DNA of 64,000 nucleotides, from contig BCHX01000007.1 of assembly GCA_001599755.1 (NCBI GenBank), positions 1,736,001 through 1,800,000 on the forward strand, read 5' to 3'. The DNA comes from Gliomastix tumulicola (taxonomy: Eukaryota; Ascomycota; Sordariomycetes; Hypocreales; Bionectriaceae). The position numbers were made by a program, and so were the translations under genes. The notes beneath the pieces are model-generated. The model saw nothing but the letters and a program-made list of their open reading frames with translations. It was not told the origin of the DNA and searched no databases. Shown here in pieces: positions 13,061-25,119 of this stretch (positions are counted from its first letter, which is position 1; each line of letters begins with the position of its first letter).

Positions 13061-14371
13061 ATGCATACATTGAGAGCGCTGATCCTTTTTCTTTACTCAG
13101 TTGGCCATGTTTCTGCCCAGGTTGTCGGGGAGGCCAAGGGCTTTGCCTCCGGCGTGACAGGCGGTGGCTCAGCAGCTCCCGTATATCCAGAGACCAACGA
13201 AGAGCTCATTTCCTTCCTCGAGAGTGCTGATCCGCAGGTCATTGTCCTGACCAAGACTTTCGAGTTCATAGGAACAGAAGGTAACACTACGGAGGATGGC
13301 TGCGCTCCTTGGGGAACAGAGGATCCCGCCTGCCAGCTCGCCATCGACGGACCCGACTGGTGTGGCGACCGGGATCCAGTGACGGTCACATACGATAATG
13401 CCGCAGGACAGCCGATTCACGTGGCTTCTGATAAGACACTTGTTGGCGAAGGTGACACTGGGGTTCTCAGTGGTAAAGGTTTGCGTTTCACCAATGGTGT
13501 GTCCAACATCATTGTTCAAAATATCAAAATCACCAATTTGAACCCTCAGTAAGCCCCTGAGAGCCGGAACCGGCGTAAATGAATTCGTAGGTGCTTGATA
13601 GGCTGACATGACTTAGGTATGTTTGGGGTGGCGACGCCTTGACATTTCACGGATCCGACCTTATCTGGATCGGCCACGTCGAGGTGCGTCTTTTGGCAGG
13701 GTCAATACTACAGCTGAGACACTAACATGATCCCCAGACCTCGCTCATTGGAAGACAACATATCGTGACTGGCTTTGAGCCCAACACTCGTCTTACTTTC
13801 TCCAATCTCTTCATCAACGGCGAGACAGACTGGTCGGCTAGCTGCAACGGACATCACTATTGGAATCTCCTTCTCAGTGGGACTGATGACCAGATCACTT
13901 TCTTGAGTATGCTGCCGCTCTCTTGGACAAACAATATCACACATACGAAGAGCTAATGCCATGACTCTAGACAACCACGTCTACTTTACCTCCGGCCGAG
14001 GCCCATCCCTCAGTGGCAGCACTCTTTTCCATGCGGTGAACAGTGTCTGGACGGAAGTCGATGGCCACGTCCTTGAGGGCGGGGATCTAGGCCGCGGGCT
14101 CTTTGAGGGGTGCTACTTTGAGAACGTTGCTGAGATTGCGAGCGGAGATCACGAGAACCAGCTCCTCAGTATCAATGAAGGCAATGGAGCACTTTGCGAG
14201 GCCTCTCTAGGTCGTGCTTGTCTACCTAATGGGTACTCGAACTCTGGCACTTTCGATATCGAGGATTCAAGTTTCCTAGGGGACTTCGCTGGCCTGACTG
14301 TCGCGCCTGTTGAGCCTTGGGAGGACGTTAAGGATCAGGTGATCGCCAACGCCGGCATTGGGAAGATTTAG
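13061..14371 (+). CDS. Secreted pectin lyase, polysaccharide lyase family 1
   Basis: Cleaves methyl-esterified homogalacturonan by beta-elimination outside the cell. Four exons, 13061..13548, 13617..13683, 13738..13906 and 13971..14371, give 374 residues, the usual length of fungal pectin lyases. The phases agree at all three introns (68, 54 and 64 bases, GT-AG). Residues 1-19 (MHTLRALILFLYSVGHVSA) form a signal peptide. The mature start VVGEAKGFASGVTGGG is typical of Aspergillus PelA-type enzymes, as are LVGEG, YVWGGDALT, IGRQH and HHYW later on. IGRQH and the absence of the pectate-lyase calcium-site pattern favour pectin lyase over pectate lyase. It is unlikely to belong to the NRPS pathway. 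Confidence 0.93.
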
Positions 14372-14623
14372 GTCAGCTCAAATCAGGAGCTACATCAGGC
14401 GGTGGCAATATGTATCTTGTCCTCGATATAACAAGCCCCAGGCTCATGTGGCCCCAATCTGCTGTTGTGTAGCAGAGTTTGCTTAGTGACGAGCGTTGAT
14501 CGATGTGTATGTAGAACGGTTCTATCTTCGCACAGAAGTTCCTGGGCTAAAAGCGAATTAGGACAGAGTGTGTATCTCTCTAGGAGACTATGGCCCTTCC
14601 CTGGGTAATTTTGCTATCCTGAT

Positions 14624-16468
14624 TCAGTGCATTCTCGCCATCGTTCTCTGCGGCTCTCCACCCATACCAGTGATCAGCTGCCCACTCATGAGCCCCTGAA
14701 CGTAGGACTTTCCACCGTAATCAAAGTCTACTTCATCCATCTGCATGTCATCGTGAGTCCCGCTGTCTTGATCCAATTTCTGCTCCCCTCCACTCTCCGC
14801 TGGCTTCGAAACCTTTCGTCTCAGCACAAATGGCATGTTCCCTCCATCCAACACCCAAATCTCATCGCCCGCCCTCGTGTCCCGAGGACCCAATCCCAGC
14901 AAGCCCTTCTTTGTGATGAAGAAGACCTGGTTGGCGGTGTTTCGCATCATCGTGGATACGAAATCACGATCCCCGACGCCCTCGGTCAGGAACTCATACA
15001 CGTTGCGCACATCATCCATCGCTGCCCGGCTTTCCACTCTCTGCTCGCTGTCCCTGACGAGATCGCCGATCATTGTGCGGCCGAAATCTTCCTCAAAGGC
15101 GTTTTCATCGTGGTAGTGCTGCTTGCCCAGGCTGTGCCAGTCCTTCAAGCGTAGGTGATAGTCCTCTTCATCAGGATGCTCATGTCGGTTCTGAACCATG
15201 GGCTCACCGATGAGATGGGCGATGGTGTCCGCGTAACATCCCGGGATTTGAAGTACGTCTGGCTCTTTGGCCATCCTTTTTTCAAAGGAGACACAATCGA
15301 GAGTGTTGGGGCCGCAAGCCGCGTAATCCTCGTATGAAAAGATGTAATGCCAGTCCGTCTCGTAGTCGCAGGTATGACTGACGTTGAAAGTCCAGCCCGG
15401 GATGGACGAGCTCTCAGACTTGAGGTCTGCGGCAAGCGGCTTCAGGTTCTTCTCGAGCAGAATCAGATCAACAGTCAGGTTGGTGAAGACTCTCGACGCA
15501 GGGAGTCCATAGTTGCACTGCTCCGTTCTGGGTAGGTCGCCCCTGTGACACAGGCCCATGATGGCGTATGCCTTGTCCCTCGGATCAGTAGCGTTACGAT
15601 GCCGCCACTGAAAGACCAGAGCCAGCGCTGGGCTGGGCTCTATCTTGAAGTTGTAAACCCAGGCGAAGTTGGCGATGAGGATCGCCCAGGCGGACCTGTT
15701 TTCGAGACTGTGCAGGAACTCGAAGAGACCAGGGTCGCCTTCATCAGTCGTGAGGCTCAGCACGGCATCCGACATTCTTTCCCATGACATTGCCAGCGGC
15801 CCCCACATCACCCGCAGTTCATGCGGCAAGATGGCCTCTTGTATTGTCCAGATCCTCGACCACCAGGAGGCCTCTTTTCTTGACAAGTCTGCCCCCGAGA
15901 GAACGGCCAAGCCTCTGAATACACCCTCATAATCGGCGGTCTTGGCCAGTTTACCCGGCAGTAATATGCGGCTAGATTCTCCGGCCGCAGCAACATCAGC
16001 CATGTACTCGAGGGCGTCGAAGATCCATGTCGCATCTTGGAGAGAGACATCGTGTGGCAGTTCTCCTATCCAGACATGGCAGAGTCTGCAGCCCGAATAG
16101 ATGTGCCGCATCAACGTAACCTGTCGCGATTTCTCCGCGTCATTTTGCTGGTCGATGCACAGTTGGTCAATCCACAGTGTGAGAGGAGTGTCAGGCTGTC
16201 TCAGGCGTCGTAGTGCCGAGCTCAGGTTCTTGCTGATCTGAACTGCTTGGCCGTTGAGCTCTACCGTGTCACTGATGGCGGGATCACCCCAGACATAGGA
16301 TAATGCCTCATATTCAGGCTCTGTGACGAGAGACACCGGCCATGTCTCGCAGCGAAGAGGCGCACCGTGGTCTTTGTCGGGGTGCAGCTTCAGCAGAGTG
16401 ATGATAGCTTCGGGCTCGGAGTCGATATTAGCCATCTTCTCCCACTGTGAAGAACCCGTTGGCGACAT
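14624..16468 (-). CDS. HET-domain protein (614 aa)
   Basis: HET domains occur in fungal heterokaryon-incompatibility proteins, which trigger cell death after fusion with a non-self individual. This intronless frame has the first HET block at residues 53-63 (YEALSYVWGDP) and the second at 98-110 (LWIDQLCIDQQND), followed by the IWTIQE block. The start is the ATG at 16468; a second in-frame ATG lies 11 codons later (KMANIDSE) and could be used instead. The C-terminal half has no recognised repeat or domain. It is head to head with another HET gene starting at 16972. Whether it controls incompatibility cannot be read from sequence. Confidence 0.9.
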   Translation of the reverse strand: MSPTGSSQWEKMANIDSEPEAIITLLKLHPDKDHGAPLRCETWPVSLVTEPEYEALSYVWGDPAISDTVELNGQAVQISKNLSSALRRLRQPDTPLTLWIDQLCIDQQNDAEKSRQVTLMRHIYSGCRLCHVWIGELPHDVSLQDATWIFDALEYMADVAAAGESSRILLPGKLAKTADYEGVFRGLAVLSGADLSRKEASWWSRIWTIQEAILPHELRVMWGPLAMSWERMSDAVLSLTTDEGDPGLFEFLHSLENRSAWAILIANFAWVYNFKIEPSPALALVFQWRHRNATDPRDKAYAIMGLCHRGDLPRTEQCNYGLPASRVFTNLTVDLILLEKNLKPLAADLKSESSSIPGWTFNVSHTCDYETDWHYIFSYEDYAACGPNTLDCVSFEKRMAKEPDVLQIPGCYADTIAHLIGEPMVQNRHEHPDEEDYHLRLKDWHSLGKQHYHDENAFEEDFGRTMIGDLVRDSEQRVESRAAMDDVRNVYEFLTEGVGDRDFVSTMMRNTANQVFFITKKGLLGLGPRDTRAGDEIWVLDGGNMPFVLRRKVSKPAESGGEQKLDQDSGTHDDMQMDEVDFDYGGKSYVQGLMSGQLITGMGGEPQRTMARMH

Positions 16469-16971
16469 TCGACGAGGTGAGATTCGCCGATTTAGAGGGG
16501 AAATGGGACGATTTTATCTTATTCTGACACACAACGGATGCCTTCAGGGATCATGGGGTAAGGCAACGTCGCCCAAAGCGGGGAAGCTGACCTGGCGGGA
16601 TATTAATAGATCTCGTAACGGGGCAGAGACGACTCAGACGAGCACACACATACCAATGGTGCAGTTCAACGCAGTATGAAACTGATTTATGGGTGATATA
16701 CTCCTCTGCATACATAGGTTGAGATGGCATTTCCAGCCCCCTCTTCAAGTTTGGATGCAGTCCTAGCCAGCGCACAGCCATGCAGGTTTGTTAGGGCACA
16801 TGTGACGAGCAGGGGGCCCATGCTTGGCTGCGCTTCAGCTTTGCCCACCGCTTACTCCCGCTCACGCGTTTTTATTGCCATGCACACACGCGCCGTGTCA
16901 TTTTGCAACATCATTCACCGACTGGCTTCTCCTGTGCGGTGACCATATCTAGTGGTCCATCTGCGTCCGAA
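16469..16971. promoter_or_regulatory. Divergent promoter region between two HET genes
   Basis: The 503 bases separate two oppositely oriented HET start codons and probably contain both promoters. An in-frame TTG at 16903 extends the plus-strand frame, but the first ATG is at 16972. No other gene is visible. Confidence 0.5.
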
Positions 16972-19868
16972 ATGGAGTGCTTCCCCGCGCCACGGAACGC
17001 ACTCCCAGAGTGGAGGGCGACGGTATCAGACACGATTCTTCCCTGGGACTGCGATGAACGCTTCGAGTCTTTCCCCAGCTCCCAGGGACTGCCCGATGCG
17101 GTTTGGTGGCACGACATGTCTGATGAGAATCTCGTCTCCATCATGCAGTCATGGCTGTTCTTCGGACTACTCTCCGATATCCTCCAAGCCCCGGTAGTGA
17201 TGGACGACTACATCGTCTCCAGCAGCCACCACCGGCACCGCTTCCTCAGCCTCAGACCGTTATGCAATCCAAGAGCCATGGCCTCTATTGGTCGATCTCA
17301 ACGGGCCGCAGCATCGAGCAAGGCCGCCGCTCGAGCGCTCGAGCAACTTGAGAACGCAGGCCGACTATCGCGCCTGCCAGCCGCCACGACAGGCCTCGCC
17401 ATCTACATGCTGCTTGACTTCATACGACTGGTACAGAGCGGTTCACAAAGGGAAGAAGAAGAAGAAGCGCGATCGTGGCATCGCACGTGGACAAGCTCGT
17501 TTCTCAAGACGACAATGGTCGAGGCGGGATGGTGTCCACAGCAGGTTGATTTCCTCTTCCAGCGTAATGGCCCTGTCATGATGATATATCTGGCAAGACT
17601 GCCACGAAACAACCCCTCCAGCATCTCCCATGCGCAGTGCACCGAGTCGAGATGCATTGGAAACAACGTCGAGCTCGGTGGAGGATACAAATGCCGCCAC
17701 GTCGACGATTGCCAGTGCGAGCCCGTCTTTGCGGACGCTGACGCGGTCAAGGCCATCATCAATGAAGGCGGCGTTCCCCTAGTCTCAATCCATATGGAGA
17801 CCGCTGACGGCTCCTTACGCCTCAAGGTCTCGAAGGGCACGTACTTCAGCAGATACACAGCTATATCTCACGTCTGGGCCGACGGCCTGGGAAATCCCAG
17901 CGGCAACGGGCTGCCAGCGTGCCAACTACGTCGTCTTGCTACTCAGCTTAGCCGTGTCGTCGACGAAAACAATAACAAGGGCGCAGGGAAACACTCTCCT
18001 CTGTTCTGGATGGACACTCTTTGCATCCCCGTCGGTGCGCAGGATGACGAAGAGGTGAATCGGTTGAAAGCGACAGCGATCAACTCGATGGCGCGAATTT
18101 ACGCTGGAGCACGACAGGTACTCGTTCTGGACGCCGAGTTGCAAAGCCACTCGGTCCTATCAGACAGCGCGGCTTCCCAAGACGAGATCATGGCGTGGAT
18201 TGTCACGGCGACTTGGATGCGTCGGTGCTGGACGCTGCACGAGGGCGCACTCGGGCGACGGGTCTGGTTCCAGTTTGCAGATGCAGCCATCAACTGTCGG
18301 CCGCATGAGCGCACCGAGGCTCTCTGTTCAGGCAGACGCTCAGGCATCATTGACCTGTCCGGCACGAGCTTCCCATCATATGTCAGTCGACTGAGCAGGA
18401 TCTGGCCCCTGTCTCATACGGCTCTAGCGGCCGAGGCGGGACTGCGTGAGCACCCTTTCAAGGCCATGCTACGCGATTCGTGGAGGACATCCATCTACCA
18501 AACACTGGAGCTCCTGGGGTATGGATTTACCAAGAGGGACTGGTTCGGGCGAGCCACCCCCGAGGGACTGTTCGCACTGTTCTGTCTCGTCTGGCAGGAA
18601 CTGATTCCCCGAAGCACGACCAAGGCGGAAGACCTCCCTACCATATTCGCCAGCCTGCTCGACTTCAAGGCGCACGAAATCCTCCAGGTGTCTGCGGAGC
18701 ACCGCATGCTAGCTATGCTAGCTAACATGCTGCTTATCCCTCAGGAGCTGCTTTTCAACAGAGGACCCAGACTCCAGCCGTCATCTAGGCATAGAAACAG
18801 ATGGGTTCCGGTCACGACAGGTACCCAGTCAATTGTACCGGGCAAGGCACTGGTCGTATCTGAAGCGGCCCCCAATCAGTCCATGGTTTCCGCATTCCTC
18901 ACCATTGCAAATTCTGAACCATTCACGACTCGGAGTGGGCAGCTAGAATGGGACAAGAATGGGGAAAATCTACGTTTAAATCGCGGTCTCGTCTTTGTTC
19001 TCTCAACTCTCCCTAGGGCAGTCATCAGCAAAGAATTTGTGCTGAGTCTGCCAGATATCTCGGCAAAGTCGAAGTCAAACACAGTTCGGTATCACTACCG
19101 TGTTCAGGTGGACCGCGCCGCGGATGATAGTTTGAGCCTGGATGGAACTTCCGAAGTCGCGTTTCTTATCAGTCGAGACTGGCAGAGAGGGTGTATTCTG
19201 CTCCTAACCGACCGCACGCAAGCTGAAGGGGAGGAGTCTTTCCGTATGAAAGGCTTATACGACTGCCCGATCTCATTGGAACCACTAGATGCTGAGCCAA
19301 CGAACACCAGTGGCGTTCTTGAAGCCAGCATGCACAAGATTTCCGTACTAGAAATCGAGGCTGGTAAGTCTCATGTTGCGCATTTATGATAGCACTCGCT
19401 GACCAGATGGTAGACGCATCCGAATTTGTTGGCAAGTTCGACAGACGACCACACTATCGCTCTGCTGCCCATGGCCTGGGTAGTGTCCTTTTCTTCCTCC
19501 CGCTAGGCCTCTCGTTCCTCTCGGGCATGGCCGGGGTCGGCCTACGCATCTTCCTCGAAGTACGGCACAAGTACAGCATCAACTCTACTATCGGCATTGT
19601 TTCACTTGTATTCTTCGGCATCGAGGGTATGCAAATGCTGGTGGCGAAGTTGCCGTACTTCGTACCGCCCATCTCATCCATTCTCTTTGCCATCGACAGG
19701 CAGCGTTATCCTGGCTATTATGGAAGCTTGGAGATCGCGTGCATTGTGACGCAGCTACTCGGATGTTATATCGTTGCGGTGACGTTCTTTAGCACCACCA
19801 TACAGGTCATTTCTTGGGTGTTCAAGGGGCTATACTACGTGTACTGGGTGCGGTCATTCACGGTCTGA
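16972..19868 (+). CDS. HET-domain protein with C-terminal membrane segments
   Basis: Exon 1 16972..19363 and exon 2 19414..19868 (50-base intron GTAAGT...GGTAG, phase 1) give 948 residues. The HET-like core has AISHVWADG near 296 and LFWMDTLCIPVG near 343, then a region containing the WTLHEGAL block. The N-terminal 290 residues include a Cys/His-rich stretch (CRHVDDCQCEP) seen in longer HET-type proteins. Exon 2 encodes an unusual C-terminus with about three hydrophobic segments (roughly 818-844, 857-878 and 905-935). The protein should therefore be tethered to a membrane, whereas most HET proteins look soluble. Function is inferred from family only. Confidence 0.85.
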
Positions 19869-19964
19869 CGAGCATCGGGAGTGTCTAATTACAATTACTC
19901 CTCTTCCTCCTCCACCAGTCACTGCGAGGTAAACAAGAAACTAAAAATATCATTATGAACTTTC

Positions 19965-22079
19965 TTAAATCCAAGAAGATGGTATGTTTCCATACCGCCT
20001 TGCCGTTGCAGATATCCTTTTCCACCTCCCTGTATCCGCGAGCTCTGCCACCGAAGTATCTTCCAGCTCTGACTCCGTGATCTCAGCCTTTGGTGGAAGC
20101 GGCAGGGACTTAGAAGAAGAATAGTGGTGCAACTCGGCCACTTGGCTGAAAGACGCTGGTGACGATAGAGAGTTGGATGGCTGCTTCGTCGTCCCACTCT
20201 CGCCCTCTACTTCAGATGTAGTTTTCGCACGGGCACGCTGTCGTCGACGATATAGGAACCAAGCCAGACCGACAAGAGCGTTGATGGCGGCAAGTCCGGC
20301 CACAACACCTCCGACGATGGCACCAGTGGAAGTTGACGGTGAAGACGGGGATGAGTCTCGGCCGTCTTGATTCGAGTCCTGCGGCCCATCTGACCGTTGG
20401 GGATCATCGTTGTTGGACACCCCGGTGAATAGCGCGGCGACTTTCTCTGACGACCACGGAACATTGTCTAGACCACTGTTGAGCCTATAGGTCAGCAAAG
20501 GGCTCTTCTTGTCCTTGTTTCGAGGACCCGTCACGACAGGCGTCCGATGTTAATAGCGGATAGTACATACCCGTTTTCGTACCAAGACGCGATGGTCTCG
20601 TTGGTTTGGTAGCCAGTACCATTGTCCGCAGTGTACGCATCCTTCCACCTGAGAGCGTTCATGTCAAAGATACCAATGCTGCGCGGGAACGGGTCCTTGG
20701 ACATCCACCAGTCTCTTCTGGTGTCTCCATCGTATGCGAGACCTCCCAAGCTGATGAGGTGGCTCTCGCCAGCACTCACACAGACATGATTGGCGCGTCT
20801 CAGCTCGGGTACGTCGTCGCTTACCTTGCTCCAGACAAACCCTGGGATGCTCAAGGCATAGACATCGCCGAAAGTCTTGCTGATATCTCTGTTGACTCCG
20901 CCATAAACAAAACTAAGGGGAGGGTAGCCGTCAGCTGCAATCCTTGTTTATGACACAAGACTTCTCAAGAATCATAAGAGCACACAGACCAATCCAATCC
21001 ATGTACTTACATTTCAAAGGTATCATTAGCATTGCTGCCCCCTGCTCCGACCGCGCAGTGGTTATCTCGACGTTGGGGCGCCTCGCCGGATGTGATTTGC
21101 GAGTGCCACTCTTTGGCAGCAATATCGTAGAAGTATATCTTTCTGAGATCGACATACTCGGCTTCTGGCTCAGCATGCTTCGACATACCGCCGAGAAGGA
21201 AGATGATGCCAGCCTCACCGTACTTTTCGACGTACGTAGCTGACGCAGCGAACAAGGAGCCGTCAGGCGAGTAGGGCAAGTCGGCACCGTCCCCCTCCCC
21301 CTTCCATTCCCGCCATTCTTTGGTGGTGAAGTTGAATGATACAAATCCCTTCACGTTCTCCACCTGCGTTTGGCTGTCCAGGTCAACGACTTTGCCGCCA
21401 AACATGAAGCCTGCATCGGGCGTGCTCGTGTGCGCAGCAGCCTCGCTCCGGTTGAGGTTGAGGAACGCCGTGGCGTTGTTGGGAGACTCCCGCGCCCACG
21501 CTCCGCCGCCTTCGCCATCGGTCAGGAATCTCCATAGCGTCGAGCCGTCTGCCGTCTCGTCGAAGGGCTTGAAGCCTCCAAACCGATAGAAGGAGGATGC
21601 GGAGGTGTGAGTCAGAAGCGACTGCTCGTTCAGCACGGGCATGGAGCTGGGACGCTGGATCTCTCGGACTTGGACCGTGTCGGGCGACCAGGATGTGGTG
21701 CAGTCGATGGAAAGCGTCGAGTTCACTGAGATTGGAGGTCTTATGTTAGCGCATCAAATGCAGACTCTCGGTGGCCTCTATTCGCTTCGAGAAGGAGACA
21801 GCACTCACTGGGATTAGACTCGCGGGGCTCAGTGAAGCCCGCTTGTGACACCTCACCGCCATCGATATATAGGAAGTCGTCGATCACTGTCGCTAGAATG
21901 CGGTGGGATGTTAGCCTTCTATCACAGTCACATCCGTAATTCGTTGAATAGCCCTCACCACGCCACTTGGAAGCCCGGTAAAAGCTATCCACGCTAGGTA
22001 TGTCGTCCTGGGCAGTAGTGCCCACGACACTGAGGCACAGGCATAGGAGGAAGCGGCGGCGGACCGAAGGCGACGCCAT
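19965..22079 (-). CDS. Secreted Kelch-repeat protein with a single membrane anchor
   Basis: Five exons (minus strand: 21959..22079, 21809..21892, 21011..21725, 20571..20912, 19965..20484) give 593 residues with phases consistent at every junction. Introns are 66, 83, 98 and 86 bases. Residues 1-23 form a signal peptide ending near TTAQ. Kelch-type beta-propeller signatures follow: VIDDFLYIDGGEV, FRFGGF-like YRFGGF, IFLLGG and IFVYGGVN. Near the C-terminus lies one transmembrane helix (about 475-498, starting AIVGGVVAGL), stopped by RRRQRARA and followed by a cytoplasmic tail of about 95 residues with a proline patch. The topology suggests a cell-surface propeller with an internal tail. Such genes are common and uncharacterised in ascomycetes. 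The ligand is unknown. Confidence 0.88.
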
Positions 22080-23244
22080 GGCCCCGAGTAGTCTAATCGT
22101 TGATCAACTAGATTGAATCTGTGTCGACTGAGTGAGGATGATTATCATATAAAATTCATTGAGCAGAGAGCAGAGAACACCTCGTCTGCCAACGCAGAAG
22201 ATGAGACGGATTGGAATGTTTTCTATCTCTGCGTCTCTGGCGAGTTCTTCCCTGTTTACACGTACGAGCTACTTGCTGCGGGCGCTTAACACGTTGTTCA
22301 CGGCCGCATGGTTTCAGGGCCGATCGACCGTTTCAGCCCAAGTTCTGGAGGCGTGCATCTCTACGGCACAGGCTGACGGACAAGACGATACCCGGTGGGT
22401 GCCCGAAGGGCTACTGCACGCTCGGCTACCAGTGATGACCGAACCCAGCCCACCATCAATCATCATCGCTCATGACATCTGAAGCACTGCTGGTTTTCGT
22501 TTAGTTTTAACGCCGGCCCCCAACACAACCCCCTTCCCAGCGCTTGGTTAGTGCTCGGTTAGTGAGATGGTCGCCAAGCCGGTTGTGACTGTTTCGCAGT
22601 GGTGGGGATTCAACACGCTCAACCACCTCCGCACCTTCGGGCTCAACAGGGCAAGTTTCCGTCAGGGCGAAGCGAAAGATAACCACTGGCTGTGGATGAT
22701 CTTTCTGGGCTGGTGCTCCATGAAGAATGGAGGAAAAGCTCCGCTTCATCTGCGGAGTGTAGCAAAACTGTCTGCGATATCATCTGTGGTGTTCACCCTT
22801 GGAAGGATGAGATGATTTCTGCCCAGTCATATGCGCTACCCTATACCACGTCTCCCCGTTTTTGGGGTGTGAGGCGTCCTTACTCGTGGTAGAAACTTGC
22901 TTGTATCATTATTTCATGTATCACCCGTAGGGTAATGAGAGTGCCCTGTTATCTGACAACATTGGTCAATCTTGAATGGTCTTGATCACAGAACTGCATC
23001 GCAGCGCAGGGCCAACATCATATTTTCCTGCACTTTCAGCATTCAGTACATTTTTGGGGTGGCTACGAACTTAGAACCCTGTCTCCGGGCCCGGAAAGAA
23101 GACCCAAGTACATATGATAGACGATGATCCGAAAATATGAATCAACCAATCAACCTCGTGTCTGGCCAAAGTATATACATAGATCCTTGGCCCGTCCACC
23201 AACTGCGTCTACATGCTGATTGCACAGTTGTGGAAAATGTTTGC
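22080..23244. other. Intergenic, Kelch gene to SDR gene
   Basis: About 1.16 kb. Several short frames exist but none has a family signature or a credible gene structure. A small direct repeat GGTTAGTG occurs twice at 22546-22563. It should contain the Kelch gene promoter at its left end and the SDR terminator at its right end. Confidence 0.5.
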
Positions 23245-24243
23245 CTAAGAAAGCCCCAACGTCTTCAAAGTGAGCTTCCAAAGCTTAGTTTCCTTAGCCT
23301 CATCGTGTATGTAATCCTTGATGCCGACGAGGCCAGGCATGAAGCCTGGGCTTTCAGGACCGATCGTAGCCACCACGCAGTCCTCCAAATATTCACCGCC
23401 CTTGCCCTCCCACTCCTTCCCCACTGCTGCGAGGACGGTGGTAGCAGCGCCTTGCTCACGGCTTTTGATCCATTTTGACAGGATCGGGTTGGCCATGAAG
23501 CCCTCCACGACCTCTTTCGGGGTGTATTTCGCGAGATTCGTATCGGTGATGCCGCCGGGCATCAGGCTGAGTGCATGGAGGCCTTGGGAGCCGAAGTGAC
23601 GCTCGACATAGTTGGCCTGGTAGATCTGGGCGAGCTTCGACTGGCCGTAGGATGCGAGGGGGTCGTACCCCCTCTGCAGGTTGAAGTCGTCCCAGACAAT
23701 CTCGGACGCCTGGTGACCAGAGCTGGAAACATTGACCAAGCGCGACTGAAAGTCGGGTGCGGACGATTTGATGAGTGTGTCCTTGAGCAGCCAGAACAGA
23801 AGGAAGTGACCGAGATAGTTGACGGCGAGCTGCATCTCAAACCCATCCTCCGTCTCCTCGCGTGTCGGGATAGTCATCACGCCGGCATTGCAGACGAGGA
23901 CATTGAGCTGTGTCGACTTTTGCAGGAAGGCGGCGGCAGTGGCGCGAACGGACTTGACGCTGCTGACGTCTAGTTCAATTAACTCGACGCGGCCGGGCTC
24001 GAGGAACGACTGGCATGCCTCCTCGCCCTTCTTGAGATCGCGGACGGCGAGGAACACTTTAGCACCCGTGGCAGCGAGAGCCCGCCCCGTCTCGATACCG
24101 ATACCTGACGAAGCGCCGGTCACGAGGAAGACCTTGTCGCCTAAGGTACCCTCACGGCCCTCGTCTTTGATGATCTGAAGGGCGGTGGGGCGTGCGTCGC
24201 CAGGACCTGACCTGTTCGCGTGTGCTTCGGCGTAGCGAGACAT
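23245..24243 (-). CDS. Short-chain dehydrogenase/reductase
   Basis: NAD(P)-dependent oxidoreductase of 332 residues. The start is the ATG at 24243 (MSRYAEAH); the frame runs 15 codons further upstream only to a TTG. The Rossmann signature is TGASSGIG near 39, followed by the NAG motif (LVCNAGVMT), a serine in VNVSSSG, and the catalytic YGQSK (YxxxK). Length and motifs resemble the retinol dehydrogenase/WW-oxidoreductase-like branch common in fungi. It is 0.9 kb from the transporter/regulator/P450 group, on the same strand as the transporter. It could supply a dehydrogenation step there, but its promoter lacks the TCCGCGGA motif found in that group. Confidence 0.92.
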   Translation of the reverse strand: MSRYAEAHANRSGPGDARPTALQIIKDEGREGTLGDKVFLVTGASSGIGIETGRALAATGAKVFLAVRDLKKGEEACQSFLEPGRVELIELDVSSVKSVRATAAAFLQKSTQLNVLVCNAGVMTIPTREETEDGFEMQLAVNYLGHFLLFWLLKDTLIKSSAPDFQSRLVNVSSSGHQASEIVWDDFNLQRGYDPLASYGQSKLAQIYQANYVERHFGSQGLHALSLMPGGITDTNLAKYTPKEVVEGFMANPILSKWIKSREQGAATTVLAAVGKEWEGKGGEYLEDCVVATIGPESPGFMPGLVGIKDYIHDEAKETKLWKLTLKTLGLS

Positions 24244-25119
24244 GTTCTCAAAAAGGACGAATGCTACGTCGTGTAATATAACTACCAACCGTAGGGGGCA
24301 GAAGTTGGGCGAGGACTTGGCTCTGAAAAGGAAAGACGTACTGATCTGAGGATCATGGAGGTTTCGGGGAGTGGTACGTAGAAGGCAGAGAAGGGTTTAA
24401 TATGCCTTACACGCGGAGGTTGTCCGGAACACTTCCCTAAATAAGAGCTTTAACATGCAGACTTTATATGACAAATACTATGCAGTTTATAAGCAGAGAG
24501 CGGAGGAGTCCAGATATGAGCGAGGGTACGCTGTATTCAAACGAGATGAAGGGCAATGTATAAGGATCGGAGGTCACCAAGTCGACATGAGACCGCGAGG
24601 GCTTCTCCACAACGGCGTTGACAGGCTGACTTGAAATTGCTTCTTTCGGTAGAATTACCCCACTACCGTTCGGACACTTTCAAATACCCGCTTGGCTTGC
24701 CATGATGGCCGATGACGGGAGGGCCTACAAGTCCGCTCCCTCCCGCTCACTGCAATATTGGCCGAGGTTCAAGTGAGCTGCGATCTAAGCGGCGTACATT
24801 CACGCTTTGGTGAAGCGGAGCTGGAATCAGTCCCGCTTGCTACAAATTCCCAAGGCTACTGTAGGATTACAACGTGAGAATCCCGCTTACGTTCCACCGC
24901 TCGGTCCGCCGCCACCCATCACCCTCCTCCCCCTTTCGTACGACCAAACACGGCAATCTCGACTGGCAGTCCCGTCGTATATCAGCATTCGTCGGACGAG
25001 AGGTGCTCTAGTAGCGAGATCTTCAAGTTGAGACTTGTACAGTAGATATTGTGCAGATGTCTAAGCATAGTATAGACAGACTATCTTACTATCAGGTACA
25101 CGGCCATTGGGGGGCAAGA
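24244..25119. other. Intergenic upstream of the SDR gene
   Basis: About 875 bases holding the SDR promoter and the 3' end of the transporter transcript. No gene, repeat or clear motif was recognised. Confidence 0.5.
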
